Assembly: GCA_037447455.1 (NCBI GenBank) | Contig: JBBIGQ010000019.1 | Coordinates: 1 to 47,788 of the forward strand | Source of the DNA: BPGX01 sp037447455 | GTDB taxonomy: Bacteria > Bacteroidota > Bacteroidia > B-17B0 > Aurantibacillaceae | Direction: 5' to 3' | DNA: 47,788 nucleotides | Shown: in pieces, positions 15,067 to 24,367 of the stretch | Layout: each line of letters starts with the position of its first letter | How positions within the stretch are numbered: position 1 is the stretch's first letter | The notes under the pieces: generated by a model | What the model was told of the DNA's origin: nothing | Databases searched by the model: none | What the model saw: only the letters and a program-made list of their open reading frames with translations | Program-made: the position numbers and the translations under genes

Positions 15067-16461
15067 ATGAAAAAAACATTATTCACTCTTTTAAGTGCAG
15101 GGGCATGCTCAATGCTATTCGCCCAAACTCCTTCACCATTCTGGAGTATCATTCAAAATCCTATGTGGCCAGTGGTTTCTGGTGGGGTTCGATACATGGA
15201 TGCTGTCAATCCTAATGTAGTGTGGTGTACAGGTTATGATGGACTTGCACCGGGTTTATCTTACAATTTTTTTGCCAGAACTATTGATGGAGGCAATAAC
15301 TGGAATACGGGGAATGTTTTCGCTGATACAAACACTTATATCATTTCCAACATAGAAGGGGTGAATGATACAGTGGCTTGGGTGTCGGCTTATATGAAAG
15401 CATCGCAAGACAGAGGAGTGCTTTACTATACTACAAATGGAGGAACAACATGGCAACAGGGTAGTGATATTACTATGTTTCAAACAGCCGGCGCGTCCTT
15501 TGCTAATGTAGTATGTTTCTTAACTCCAACTGTAGGTATCGCCATGGGTGATCCAATTTCGTCAAATGGAGGAAAGCATGAAATATACAGAACAACTGAT
15601 GGTGGGACCACATGGACATTAGTGCCGAGTGCTAATATCCCTACACCATTGGCAAGCGAATATGGTTTAACGAATTCTTACACAAAAGTAGATGGAGATC
15701 CTAATCACATGTGGTTCGGAACAAACAAAAGAAGAGTGTTTTATACTAAAGATGCCGGGCAAACTTGGACAGTATCTACTTTAACCGGTGCCCCTACCAG
15801 TATGTATGTCAATGATTTGGCGTTTACAGATACATTGAATGGATTGGCTATGGGGGCAACGGTAAGTGGAACGGTTGTTACGTATTATCTATTTAAAACG
15901 ACAAATGGTGGTGCATCATGGTCCAAAATAACTCCATTGGATCCGAATTTAGGTCATAATGATTTATGTGCTATTCCTGGTACAACCTGGTTTGCTTCTG
16001 CTGGAGCTGGAACGGGTAATCAAGTTATTTCGTATTCTACCGATCATGGAATAACATGGAACAGCTGGGGTGGAAGCAATGTGCAGTATCTGGCTATAGA
16101 TTTTGTTGACAATATAAATGGTTGGGCCGGATGTTTTGAAGATCAGGTACAAGCAGATGGTGGAATTTACAAATATTCTGGTACGCCATTAGGATTTAAT
16201 ACACCAGTGGCTATTCCAAGAAATTTAAATGTTTTCCCTAATCCTTCAAGAGGTGAGTTCAACATCAAATTACCAGTGGCTAAAAAGGGAATGAACTTAC
16301 AAGTGATTAATAGTTTAGGGCAAGTGGTATATGAGGAAAATATTAAAAATCTATATCCCGCAGCAGATTATAAACTTAACTTAAACCTTCCAGCTGGGAT
16401 TTATGTTATCAAAATGAATGTAGATAATGAAGTATTTGTGAATAAGTTAACTATTGAATAG
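15067..16461 (+). CDS. T9SS type A cargo with BNR/Ycf48-like beta-propeller
   Basis: The 464-residue protein has a signal peptide (MKKTLFTLLSAGACSMLFAQ) and repeated blades of the sialidase/Ycf48-like propeller type. The motif (T/D)(T/N)(D/N)GG..W recurs (TIDGGNNWNTG, TTNGGTTWQQG, TTDGGTTWTLV, TKDAGQTWTVS, TTNGGASWSKI, STDHGITWNSW). The last 80 residues are a T9SS type A sorting domain (NVFPNPSRGEFNIKLP ... PAGIYVIKMNVD ... KLTIE). It is exported and probably anchored to the outer surface; ligand unknown. The ATG at 15067 was chosen over the in-frame TTG at 15040, which overlaps the -7 box. Confidence 0.85.
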   Translation: MKKTLFTLLSAGACSMLFAQTPSPFWSIIQNPMWPVVSGGVRYMDAVNPNVVWCTGYDGLAPGLSYNFFARTIDGGNNWNTGNVFADTNTYIISNIEGVNDTVAWVSAYMKASQDRGVLYYTTNGGTTWQQGSDITMFQTAGASFANVVCFLTPTVGIAMGDPISSNGGKHEIYRTTDGGTTWTLVPSANIPTPLASEYGLTNSYTKVDGDPNHMWFGTNKRRVFYTKDAGQTWTVSTLTGAPTSMYVNDLAFTDTLNGLAMGATVSGTVVTYYLFKTTNGGASWSKITPLDPNLGHNDLCAIPGTTWFASAGAGTGNQVISYSTDHGITWNSWGGSNVQYLAIDFVDNINGWAGCFEDQVQADGGIYKYSGTPLGFNTPVAIPRNLNVFPNPSRGEFNIKLPVAKKGMNLQVINSLGQVVYEENIKNLYPAADYKLNLNLPAGIYVIKMNVDNEVFVNKLTIE

Positions 16462-16480
16462 TATTTGAAAAAATCAATAC

Positions 16481-16512
16481 AAAAAGCCACTTAAAAATTA
16501 AGTGGCTTTTTT
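16481..16512. terminator. Bidirectional terminator between convergent genes
   Basis: AAAAAGCCACTT (16481-16492) and AAGTGGCTTTTTT (16500-16512) form a strong hairpin with a short A/T loop and T runs on both strands. It overlaps the last codons of the flippase gene on the minus strand and lies just after the T9SS cargo gene on the plus strand. Confidence 0.85.
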
Positions 16513-17961
16513 ATTTTTAAAACTAAACAAATAATGGATCAGTAAAGTGAAATCTTTGTAGTAAAATAAAATTGTGGAAAGCATTAAAATACATGCGAAT
16601 AAAGAGTTCATTAAAATTTCACTCCTATCAGAAACAAAAAATAAAAAAAATGAAAGTATAAATGGAATAGTTGATAATGCTAACCATTGAATTTTTAATT
16701 TAAAATGAACAAAATGAGAGAAATTTGAATGATATAAAATTACAAGTAAGAATTTAGAAACAATGCTGATAAGTACTGCGGCAGTGAGTCCCCACTCAGG
16801 AATTAACCACCATGATAAAATAACTTGAAATAAAATGGCAATGAGATTAAACTGAAACATTTTGAAAGTATTTTTAGTGTATAAAAAAGCAAAGTAATAT
16901 GGATATGTCAAACTCCTGATAATGTATGCCACTCCAATCAATGATAAGTATTGAAATGCAGAATAAAAATATGTTTCATGAATAATTAATTTGATAAAAA
17001 AAGGAAGGATGAATATGAATAATAAAATAGCATAAAATATTGAGATTACAAAACCATTTGCATATTTTCCAGCATTCGTATTAAGAGTTATCAAATTATT
17101 TTTTTTCCAATCATCAAAAACTTTGGAAATAATAGCCATTGAAAGGCCATTCTGAAGAAATTCAATACCAATAAAGCATTTCATTATCAAATCATAACTG
17201 GCTAATGCATTTACATCAATATAATTCTTTAAAAAATATCTATCTATATTGCCAGTCAGCCAGTTGATAATGGCATAAGCAAACAATGCCCAACTTTTGT
17301 GAATAAATTCTTTAATGTAATACCATTCAATTTTCCATTCAATTTGCTTTCGTAATATTACAAGATTAAATAAAACAATAATTAAACCAGATAAAAACCG
17401 TCCATAAACAGGGCCATTCAAAGAATTGGGAAATAAAAATAATCCTGATAATGAAAAAACAAGAGTGGCAAAAAAATTAATGGTGTTGCTGGTAAAATAT
17501 AATTGAGCAGATTGACTATAAATGAATGGGGCACAAGACACCTTGAACAAGGCATTCAAAAAACCTGTCAATATTGATATTAAACCATAAGGATAAAATT
17601 CTACTATAATTTTTTTTTCAGCAAAAATTAATTGAAACAATTTTTCACCAATGAGTAAACTTATTAAAATGATGGCTAATCCTTGTAAAATCAAATAGAG
17701 TAGGGTACTGCCGTTCAGTAATTTAATCCTATTTTCATCGTGTTTATTTTCTGTATAAAGTACACCATAATATTGTTCAAATGAAAAAGAAAAAAAAATT
17801 TGATAAAGTAAGGAAATACCAATATAAAAACTTAAAGCAACATAATCGGAAGGAGCGAGAAAATTCGCATAAAATGGAAGTAGTATAACACTTGCCACCA
17901 CCGGCAGCGCATTTCCGATAGTATAAAACAAAGATTCTTTTATGAAAGATAATTTTATCAT
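16498..17961 (-). CDS. Polysaccharide flippase (Wzx/MVF-type membrane protein)
   Basis: The 487-residue protein is almost wholly hydrophobic, with 12-14 transmembrane segments. Its start, FIKESLFYTIGNALPVVASVILLPFYANFLAPSDY, is the hallmark of polysaccharide biosynthesis flippases (PF01943/PF13440-like). Such proteins move lipid-linked glycans across the inner membrane for O-antigen or exopolysaccharide assembly. It follows radA by 28 bases. Other polysaccharide genes are not adjacent, though glycosyltransferases lie at 22298 and 32504. The specific glycan is unknown. Confidence 0.8.
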   Translation of the reverse strand: MIKLSFIKESLFYTIGNALPVVASVILLPFYANFLAPSDYVALSFYIGISLLYQIFFSFSFEQYYGVLYTENKHDENRIKLLNGSTLLYLILQGLAIILISLLIGEKLFQLIFAEKKIIVEFYPYGLISILTGFLNALFKVSCAPFIYSQSAQLYFTSNTINFFATLVFSLSGLFLFPNSLNGPVYGRFLSGLIIVLFNLVILRKQIEWKIEWYYIKEFIHKSWALFAYAIINWLTGNIDRYFLKNYIDVNALASYDLIMKCFIGIEFLQNGLSMAIISKVFDDWKKNNLITLNTNAGKYANGFVISIFYAILLFIFILPFFIKLIIHETYFYSAFQYLSLIGVAYIIRSLTYPYYFAFLYTKNTFKMFQFNLIAILFQVILSWWLIPEWGLTAAVLISIVSKFLLVILYHSNFSHFVHFKLKIQWLALSTIPFILSFFLFFVSDRSEILMNSLFACILMLSTILFYYKDFTLLIHYLFSFKNKKAT

Positions 17962-17989
17962 TTAGAAATTAATTTATACTATCAAAATT

Positions 17990-19345
17990 TTATCCTTTAA
18001 ATAATTTTTGAAAAAGTTGTTCTAATTTAGTTACGCCGATGATTTCTATTTTATTACTATTATTAGATAATGCTTTAAAATTATTTTGTGCAATGAAAAT
18101 TTTTTGAAATCCTAATTTTTCGGCTTCCAAAATTCTTTGTTCAATTCTATTGACCGGACGAATTTCACCGGTTAATCCAATTTCAGCACAGAAGCAATAT
18201 TTTTGAGAAATGGGAATATCATAATTGCTGGAAGTAATGGCCACAGCGAGCGCCAAATCTGTAGCAGGGTCTTCAACTTTCAAGCCACCGGCAATGTTGA
18301 CAAAAACATCTTTTTGGTATAACTTTAATCCATATCTTTTTTCAAGTACTGCCAAAAGCATTGCCAATCGTCTTAAGTCATATCCTGTTGCTGAACGTTG
18401 TGCAGTAGCGTAGGCGGAAGTGGTTACCAATGCTTGTGTTTCTATCATCAAAGAGCGATTGCCTTCTAATATAGAAGCAATTGCTACTCCGGATACATCT
18501 TCTTCTCTGTGGTTAATCAAAATTTCAGAAGGATTGGACACTTGTCTTAGTCCCATTCCCTGCATTTCGTAAATGCCAATTTCATTCGTGCTTCCGAAGC
18601 GATTTTTAGTAGTGCGTAAAATTCGGTACAGATAATGTTGCTCGCCTTCAAATTGAAGCACAGTATCTACCATGTGTTCTAAAACTTTCGGACCTGCCAA
18701 TGTTCCATCTTTGGTAATATGCCCGATGATGAAGAATGGAATGTTTTTCGTTTTGGCGATTCTCATCAGTTCTGCAGTACATTCCCGCACTTGTGATACA
18801 CTGCCGGGCGCACTTTCCAGAAGATGGGTAGTCAATGTTTGTATAGAGTCAATAATTACCAACTGCGGTTGTATGTGGTCAATAATAGGCACTATGTTTT
18901 GGATAACCGTTTCATTAACGATATAACATTCTTGATTTTGATAAGGCAAACGTTTGGCTCGTAATAAAATTTGTTGTTCGCTTTCTTCACCAGCAATGTA
19001 CAACACTTTCCGTTTGTTTTGCAAAGCCGTTTGTAGCATGAGAGTGGATTTTCCGATGCCCGGCTCTCCACCGAATAAAATCAACGAACCCGGCACTATA
19101 CCACCGCCCAATACACGATTAAGTTCTTCATCTTTTGTTATTAAACGTTCTTGCTCATTGGTTTTTATCTGGTGTAAAAGTTTGATTTTTTCAACATTGA
19201 CAGCCGCATACGTGTTTTTTTTGTCTTTACTAACAATTTCTTCTACAAATGTGTTCCATTCATTGCAGGATGGACACTTTCCAAGCCACTTAATGGATTC
19301 GAACCCACACTTTTGACAATAATAAACACTTTTAGTTTTGGACAT
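17990..19345 (-). CDS. radA: DNA repair protein RadA
   Basis: RadA is a RecA-like ATPase that promotes branch migration in recombinational repair. The 451-residue product has the N-terminal zinc finger (Cys10, Cys13, Cys24, Cys27), Walker A GEPGIGKST at 93-101, the RadA-specific KNRFG motif at 247-251 and a C-terminal Lon-protease-like domain (about 270-450, with VNIAGGLKVEDPATDLALAVAI). The start overlaps the end of the delta prime gene by 14 bases, so the two are probably translationally coupled. Confidence 0.95.
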   Translation of the reverse strand: MSKTKSVYYCQKCGFESIKWLGKCPSCNEWNTFVEEIVSKDKKNTYAAVNVEKIKLLHQIKTNEQERLITKDEELNRVLGGGIVPGSLILFGGEPGIGKSTLMLQTALQNKRKVLYIAGEESEQQILLRAKRLPYQNQECYIVNETVIQNIVPIIDHIQPQLVIIDSIQTLTTHLLESAPGSVSQVRECTAELMRIAKTKNIPFFIIGHITKDGTLAGPKVLEHMVDTVLQFEGEQHYLYRILRTTKNRFGSTNEIGIYEMQGMGLRQVSNPSEILINHREEDVSGVAIASILEGNRSLMIETQALVTTSAYATAQRSATGYDLRRLAMLLAVLEKRYGLKLYQKDVFVNIAGGLKVEDPATDLALAVAITSSNYDIPISQKYCFCAEIGLTGEIRPVNRIEQRILEAEKLGFQKIFIAQNNFKALSNNSNKIEIIGVTKLEQLFQKLFKG

Positions 19346-20483
19346 TGCTCACATTCTTTTTTAGTAATTCATTGCATCTTAAAAATAATTCACTCATCGT
19401 GATTCTCAAATTAGCATTTCTGCTTACATTATTATAGGCAGTATTAAACAACTCGTATAATTTTTCTATATTCTGAAGATGTATATAAGGATAAAACTTA
19501 GAAATAAATTCTTTTTCCTGTTGTGTGGTGCGTATTAAATGCGCCAATTGATAATTTTGAATAATGGCGTAATGCAAGATGTCCAGTACATATTCTAAAA
19601 AACGTTTGAGGGCTTCTCTTCCAGCAATTTCGTAGTTTCTAATCCATTGTTCTATTCCATTCACATCATATTTAATGGCAAATCGGGCAAATTCTCTGAA
19701 ATCATTCAACAAAGTCAGGTATTCATCATAATGTAGCAATATCTGAGTGGCTTTATTGATATTGCCTTGGCAGATAGAAGCAATTTCCTGCGCTTTGGAA
19801 GGTTCTACCTGATAAGTTGTCATTAAATAATTCATGACATCATAATCATTAAATTTTGGTACTTCCACTTTTTGTACCCTGGAAAGAATGGTAGCTAAAA
19901 GTTCTTCTGGTCTTGAAGAAATAAGAAAGAATAAGGTTTGTGGTGGTGGTTCTTCTAATGTTTTCAGCAATTTATTAGATGCCGCTGGTTGCATGTACTC
20001 TGGATTCCAGATGCAAACAATATTGTACTTATTCCCAATCGCAGAATACGAAATACTTTCAATAATCTGATGTACATCTTGGACAGAAATCAATGCTTGT
20101 TTATTTTTACTTTTCACTTCTTTGAGCACATCGTCAAAACTCAAAAAAATGTTTTCTTTGAATAATGCATAAAATATTTTTAATGTATCTGTATCGTCAG
20201 TTGCTTCGCTCTTTTGAGAAGATGAAGAAAATTTTGGTAATACAAAATGAAAGCCGGGATAAAATAAATTTTGTGTTTGTTTACAGGATTTACAGACACC
20301 GCAAGGTAAGTTATGGAACGGATTATCACAGTGCAACAATTGCATAAAGCCCAAGGCCAATGGCAATGCAGCACCACCTTCTTCCCCTTTGAAAAGCAAT
20401 GCGTGTGGAATTTGCTTTTGGACAAATAACTTTGTAAGATAATGTTTGATATTTTCTAAATCCGGAATTTTTTGCCACAGCAT
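19332..20483 (-). CDS. holB: DNA polymerase III delta prime subunit
   Basis: The 383-residue protein fits the clamp-loader delta prime subunit. HALLFKGEEGGAALPLAL (27-44) sits where the Walker A would be but lacks the GK(S/T) triad, as expected for a subunit that does not hydrolyse ATP. A zinc-binding set follows (Cys52, Cys61, Cys64, Cys67). NKLLKTLEEPPPQTLFFLIS and ATILSRVQ are the family's sensor region. It would work with the tau/gamma and delta subunits, encoded elsewhere. radA overlaps its 3' end by 14 bases and the carboxylase gene lies 18 bases upstream. Confidence 0.88.
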   Translation of the reverse strand: MLWQKIPDLENIKHYLTKLFVQKQIPHALLFKGEEGGAALPLALGFMQLLHCDNPFHNLPCGVCKSCKQTQNLFYPGFHFVLPKFSSSSQKSEATDDTDTLKIFYALFKENIFLSFDDVLKEVKSKNKQALISVQDVHQIIESISYSAIGNKYNIVCIWNPEYMQPAASNKLLKTLEEPPPQTLFFLISSRPEELLATILSRVQKVEVPKFNDYDVMNYLMTTYQVEPSKAQEIASICQGNINKATQILLHYDEYLTLLNDFREFARFAIKYDVNGIEQWIRNYEIAGREALKRFLEYVLDILHYAIIQNYQLAHLIRTTQQEKEFISKFYPYIHLQNIEKLYELFNTAYNNVSRNANLRITMSELFLRCNELLKKNVSNVQN

Positions 20484-20501
20484 GAAATGATATAATTAAA
20501 T

Positions 20502-22157
20502 TTATGTTCTAATAACTCCTACATTAAATTTCTTTTCAATAGGCGCGTGGTTGGCCATTTCTATGCCCATGCTAATGACTTTTCTTGTATCTAACGGATC
20601 AATGATTGCATCTACCCACAATCGTGCAGCGGCATAGTAGGGAGACATTTGTTTGTCGTAACGCGATTTAATTTTTTCAAACAATTCTTTTTCTCTTTCG
20701 GGCGTGAGTTGTTCGCCTTTGGCTTTGAGAGCGGCGGTTTCAATTTGCAATAAGGTTTTAGCGGCTTGTGCTCCCCCCATCACGGCAATTTGAGCTGATG
20801 GCCACGCCACAATCAATCGTGGGTCATACGCTTTTCCGCACATCGCATAATTTCCTGCACCAAAACTATTCCCAACGATAATGGTGAACTTTGGTACAAC
20901 AGAGTTACTCATAGCATTGACCATTTTAGCCCCATCTTTGATAATGCCGCCGTGCTCACTTTTGGAACCTACCATAAAACCTGTTACATCTTGGATAAAC
21001 ACTAATGGAATACGTTTTTGGTTGCAATTCATAATGAAATGAGCGGCTTTATCAGCACTATCACTGTATATCACACCACCAAATTGCATTTCACCTTTTT
21101 TCGTTTTTACTACTTTTCTTTGATTAGCCACTATTCCAACCGCCCATCCATCTATCCGTGCATAAGCACATATAATGGTTTTTCCATACAATGCTTTATA
21201 TTCTTCGAACTCGCTGTTATCTACTAATCGTTCAATGATTTCATACATATCGTATTGTTTATCTCTTGTGTCAGGGATTATACCATTGATTTCATAAGGA
21301 TCTTTTTTAGGTGGAGCGGGTGTAATGCGATTAAATCCGGCTTTCGGGAAGTCTCCTAATTTATTCATAATGCGCTTTATTCTATCCAGACAATCTTTGT
21401 CATTCGCACATTTATAATCTGTTACGCCTGAAATTTCACAATGTGTAGTTGCACCGCCCAATGTTTCATTATCAATATCTTCTCCAATGGCAGCTTTTAC
21501 AAGGTAAGAACCGGCTAAAAATATGGTACCAGTTTTATCGACAATCATGGCCTCATCACTCATAATAGGTAAGTATGCCCCACCGGCTACGCAACTACCC
21601 ATAATGGCCGCAATTTGTGGAATACCCATACTGCTCATAATGGCGTTGTTTCTAAAGATACGTCCAAAATTTTCTTTGTCTGGAAAAATTTCATCTTGCA
21701 TAGGTAAATAAACGCCGGCGCTATCAACCAAATAGATGATAGGCAAACGATTTTCCATTGCAATTTCTTGTGCTCGCAAATTCTTTTTACCAGTGATAGG
21801 AAACCATGCTCCGGCTTTTACAGTGGCATCGTTGGCTACGACAATACATTGTTTCCCGCTTACATAGCCAATTTCTACTACCACGCCACCGGATGGGCAT
21901 CCGCCGTGTTCTTCGTACATTTCATAGCCCGCCAGTGCACCGATTTCAAATCTTGGTTTATCCTTGTCAAACAAATAATCCAGCCGTTCCCGGGCGGTCA
22001 TTTTACCTTGTTCGTGTTGTTTTTTGATTTTATCTTTTCCACCGCCCAGATATATTTTTGATAGTATTTGATTGAGATTAGATACTGCCAACCGCATCAC
22101 ATCTGCATTCCGATTAAATTCTAAATTTTCTTTCATTAAAGTATCTTGCTGAGCCAT
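20502..22157 (-). CDS. Acyl-CoA carboxylase, carboxyltransferase (beta) subunit
   Basis: The 551-residue product is a carboxyltransferase of the biotin-dependent acyl-CoA carboxylase family, transferring carboxyl from carboxybiotin to an acyl-CoA. MTARERLDYLFD, YLVDSAGVYLPMQDEIFPDKENFGRIFRNNA and GGAYLPIMSDEA (acyl-CoA site), and the second half FIQDVTGFMVGSKSEHGGIIKDGAKMVNA with MCGKAYDPRLIVAWPSAQIAVMGG (biotin side), all fit. The DSAG.YLPMQDE..PD...FGRIF stretch most resembles methylcrotonyl-CoA carboxylase beta; propionyl-CoA carboxylase beta is an alternative. The start at 22157 is preferred to 22175. The biotin carboxylase (alpha) partner is not in the window. Confidence 0.88.
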   Translation of the reverse strand: MAQQDTLMKENLEFNRNADVMRLAVSNLNQILSKIYLGGGKDKIKKQHEQGKMTARERLDYLFDKDKPRFEIGALAGYEMYEEHGGCPSGGVVVEIGYVSGKQCIVVANDATVKAGAWFPITGKKNLRAQEIAMENRLPIIYLVDSAGVYLPMQDEIFPDKENFGRIFRNNAIMSSMGIPQIAAIMGSCVAGGAYLPIMSDEAMIVDKTGTIFLAGSYLVKAAIGEDIDNETLGGATTHCEISGVTDYKCANDKDCLDRIKRIMNKLGDFPKAGFNRITPAPPKKDPYEINGIIPDTRDKQYDMYEIIERLVDNSEFEEYKALYGKTIICAYARIDGWAVGIVANQRKVVKTKKGEMQFGGVIYSDSADKAAHFIMNCNQKRIPLVFIQDVTGFMVGSKSEHGGIIKDGAKMVNAMSNSVVPKFTIIVGNSFGAGNYAMCGKAYDPRLIVAWPSAQIAVMGGAQAAKTLLQIETAALKAKGEQLTPEREKELFEKIKSRYDKQMSPYYAAARLWVDAIIDPLDTRKVISMGIEMANHAPIEKKFNVGVIRT

Positions 22158-22267
22158 ATTATATTTTTTGCTCAAAAATGCGAAAAAAAGTAGAGTTGTG
22201 AAAAAGAATAATTTTACAAATAATTCTAAAATACTTGTGTGTTAAAACATCGTGTTTTCTTTTTATC

Positions 22268-22275
22268 TACTTTTG
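22268..22275 (+). promoter_or_regulatory. -7 promoter box of the glycosyltransferase gene
   Basis: TACTTTTG is a full match to TAnnTTTG, 22 bases before the ATG at 22298. The nearest TTG upstream (22235-22237) is about 30 bases away, too far for a normal -33 box. Confidence 0.45.
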
Positions 22276-22297
22276 TTCCTTCGCATTTAATGAGATT

Positions 22298-23437
22298 ATG
22301 AAAGTTTTTATAATTGGTCCGGCTTTTCCATACAGGGGTGGTCCTGCACGGTTTAATGAAAATTTTGCATCCGCTTTTTTAAATCATACTATTTCGGTTG
22401 AGATTATATCTTTCAAACTTCAATATCCTTCGTTATTGTTTCCGGGAACTTCGCAGTTTGAAAATACTAATTGTTTACCAGATTTTCCATTCAAAATTAT
22501 TCGTTTGATAAATACGATTAATCCTTTTTCATGGTTTCAAACAGCACGATACATTAATCATCAAAAGCCGGATGCTGTGATATTTCGTTATTGGTTGCCT
22601 TTTTTCGCACCGGCGTTTGGAACGATTGCTCGTTGGCTTGATAAGAAAATAAAGATATTAGCATTAACGGACAATGTTATCCCACATGAAAAAAGAATTG
22701 GTGATACTATTTTGAACAAATATTTTCTTTCCAGATGTGATGGTTTTATTACAATGTCTGATAAGGTAATGAACGACTTAAATCAATATGTGCCCCAAAA
22801 AACCAAGATAAAGGTTTTTCATCCCTTGTATGAAAATTACCCTTCCGCTATTGATAAAATTCAAGCCAGGAAAATATTGCAATTACCAGAACATAAGAGA
22901 ATACTGCTGTTTTTTGGATTAATACGTTCGTATAAAGGATTGGATATTTTGCTCCATGCATTGAATAATCCAACTTTGCGGAATAATGAAGATTTTATGT
23001 TATTAATTGCAGGAGAGTTTTATGATGAGCGTGAAAAATATTTTCAACTTATTCGCCAGTTAAACTTGGAAACTAAAATAATTTTACACGATTATTATAT
23101 TCCTGATGAAAAGGTAAATTTATATTTTAGTGCTTGCGATGTGGTGATACAACCCTATAAATCTGCTACCAATAGCGGTGTGAGTATGGTAAGTTACTTT
23201 TACAATAAGCCCATAATTTCTACTAATGTAGGCGGTTTAAAGGAAATTATTTTAGATAATCAAACAGGATGGCTGTGTGATCCTACACCAGAAGCGCTTG
23301 CTGATACTATTCTAAAATTTCTCAAAACATCTGATTTAAAGCAAATAGAAAAAAATATAATGGCATTTAAAAAAGAATTTGCTTGGGAAACTTTTATAAA
23401 AAAAATTATTACACTGCTTGAATCAATCAAAAAATAA
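22298..23437 (+). CDS. Glycosyltransferase family 4 (GT-B fold)
   Basis: The 379-residue protein starts MKVFIIGPAFPYRGGPARFNENFASAF, a GT4-type donor-fold opening with a glycine loop. It ends with the catalytic region DVVIQPYKSATNSGVSMVSYFYNKPIISTNVGGLKEII, the E/S-x7-E type nucleotide-sugar site. It probably adds a sugar to a lipid-linked glycan at the cytoplasmic face of the inner membrane. The longer frame from 22235 adds a hydrophobic stretch that overlaps the promoter and was rejected. Its stop overlaps the next ATG (TAATG), which suggests coupled translation. Confidence 0.85.
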   Translation: MKVFIIGPAFPYRGGPARFNENFASAFLNHTISVEIISFKLQYPSLLFPGTSQFENTNCLPDFPFKIIRLINTINPFSWFQTARYINHQKPDAVIFRYWLPFFAPAFGTIARWLDKKIKILALTDNVIPHEKRIGDTILNKYFLSRCDGFITMSDKVMNDLNQYVPQKTKIKVFHPLYENYPSAIDKIQARKILQLPEHKRILLFFGLIRSYKGLDILLHALNNPTLRNNEDFMLLIAGEFYDEREKYFQLIRQLNLETKIILHDYYIPDEKVNLYFSACDVVIQPYKSATNSGVSMVSYFYNKPIISTNVGGLKEIILDNQTGWLCDPTPEALADTILKFLKTSDLKQIEKNIMAFKKEFAWETFIKKIITLLESIKK

Positions 23438-24360
23438 TGCATATAAAATCTGTAGCCATAACTTTAATATTTGCTTGTAGTTTGTCAACTTTCCTAAATG
23501 CACAAAAAGATAGTATTTATTTAAAATTTCAACAGATTGAAAATCGCTTAAAACAATTGACTGTATATGCCTTCAAATCTAAAGATGAAAAACAACGAGT
23601 AGATTCTAATAAAGTGTTTTTCCAAATAATGAAAGATATTTTGCAACATTCAGAATCATTTGCGTATCCATTTGATAGTTTGAAAAATGATGTTGCTTTT
23701 TTGATGAATAAAGATAAAACATTTCGCATTATTACTTGGAACTTTCCTAAAAATGATGGAACGCATTTGTATTTTGGATTTATTCAACATTGGTTTAAAG
23801 AGCAAAAATCTACTGAACCTATTTATCGCTTGCATGTTTTAATAGATGTTTCTAATACACTCAAAAATAATCCGGAAACTTATGTAGGAAATCCGGATAA
23901 ATGGTTTGGAATGTTGTATTATCAATTGATAGAAGCGAAAGATCATTGGATATTATTGGGCTGGGATGGAAATGAAAAATTAATTCAACGAAAATTTATA
24001 GATGTACTATATTTCAAAAAAGAGGGTACACCCATTTTTGGAAAAGATGTGTTTAAAATTCCTAAGAAAAATCCCAAACGTATTATGTTTCAATACAGCG
24101 CTGATGTGGTGATGACATTACGATATGAACCTAAAAAGAATACTATTGTGTTTAGTCATTTATCACCTGAATCAGATGATACGTATTTGAAAAATCAATA
24201 TCAATTTTATGGACCGGATGGAAGTTTTGATGCTTTTGTAAGAGAAAAAGATAAATGGAAACTAATAGAAGACATAGACGTCCGAAATCCGGAAGATAAC
24301 TACAATCTAAAAAAGAAACCTAAGCCAGAAAATCAAAAACCGGTATATCAACCGAAGTAA
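23437..24360 (+). CDS. Secreted hypothetical protein
   Basis: The 307-residue product starts with a signal peptide (MHIKSVAITLIFACSLSTFLNAQ). It continues with a mixed alpha/beta sequence including FRIITWNFPKNDGTHLYFGFIQHW, a WFGMLYYQLIE stretch and DHWILLGWDGNEKLIQRKFIDVLYF. I know related secreted proteins of this length in Bacteroidota, but without a function. The proline- and lysine-rich tail (KKKPKPENQKPVYQPK) looks disordered. It shares one base with the glycosyltransferase gene. The opposite-strand CoA-transferase gene ends seven bases beyond its stop, without a visible terminator. Confidence 0.7.
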   Translation: MHIKSVAITLIFACSLSTFLNAQKDSIYLKFQQIENRLKQLTVYAFKSKDEKQRVDSNKVFFQIMKDILQHSESFAYPFDSLKNDVAFLMNKDKTFRIITWNFPKNDGTHLYFGFIQHWFKEQKSTEPIYRLHVLIDVSNTLKNNPETYVGNPDKWFGMLYYQLIEAKDHWILLGWDGNEKLIQRKFIDVLYFKKEGTPIFGKDVFKIPKKNPKRIMFQYSADVVMTLRYEPKKNTIVFSHLSPESDDTYLKNQYQFYGPDGSFDAFVREKDKWKLIEDIDVRNPEDNYNLKKKPKPENQKPVYQPK

Positions 24361-24367
24361 GTAAGGA

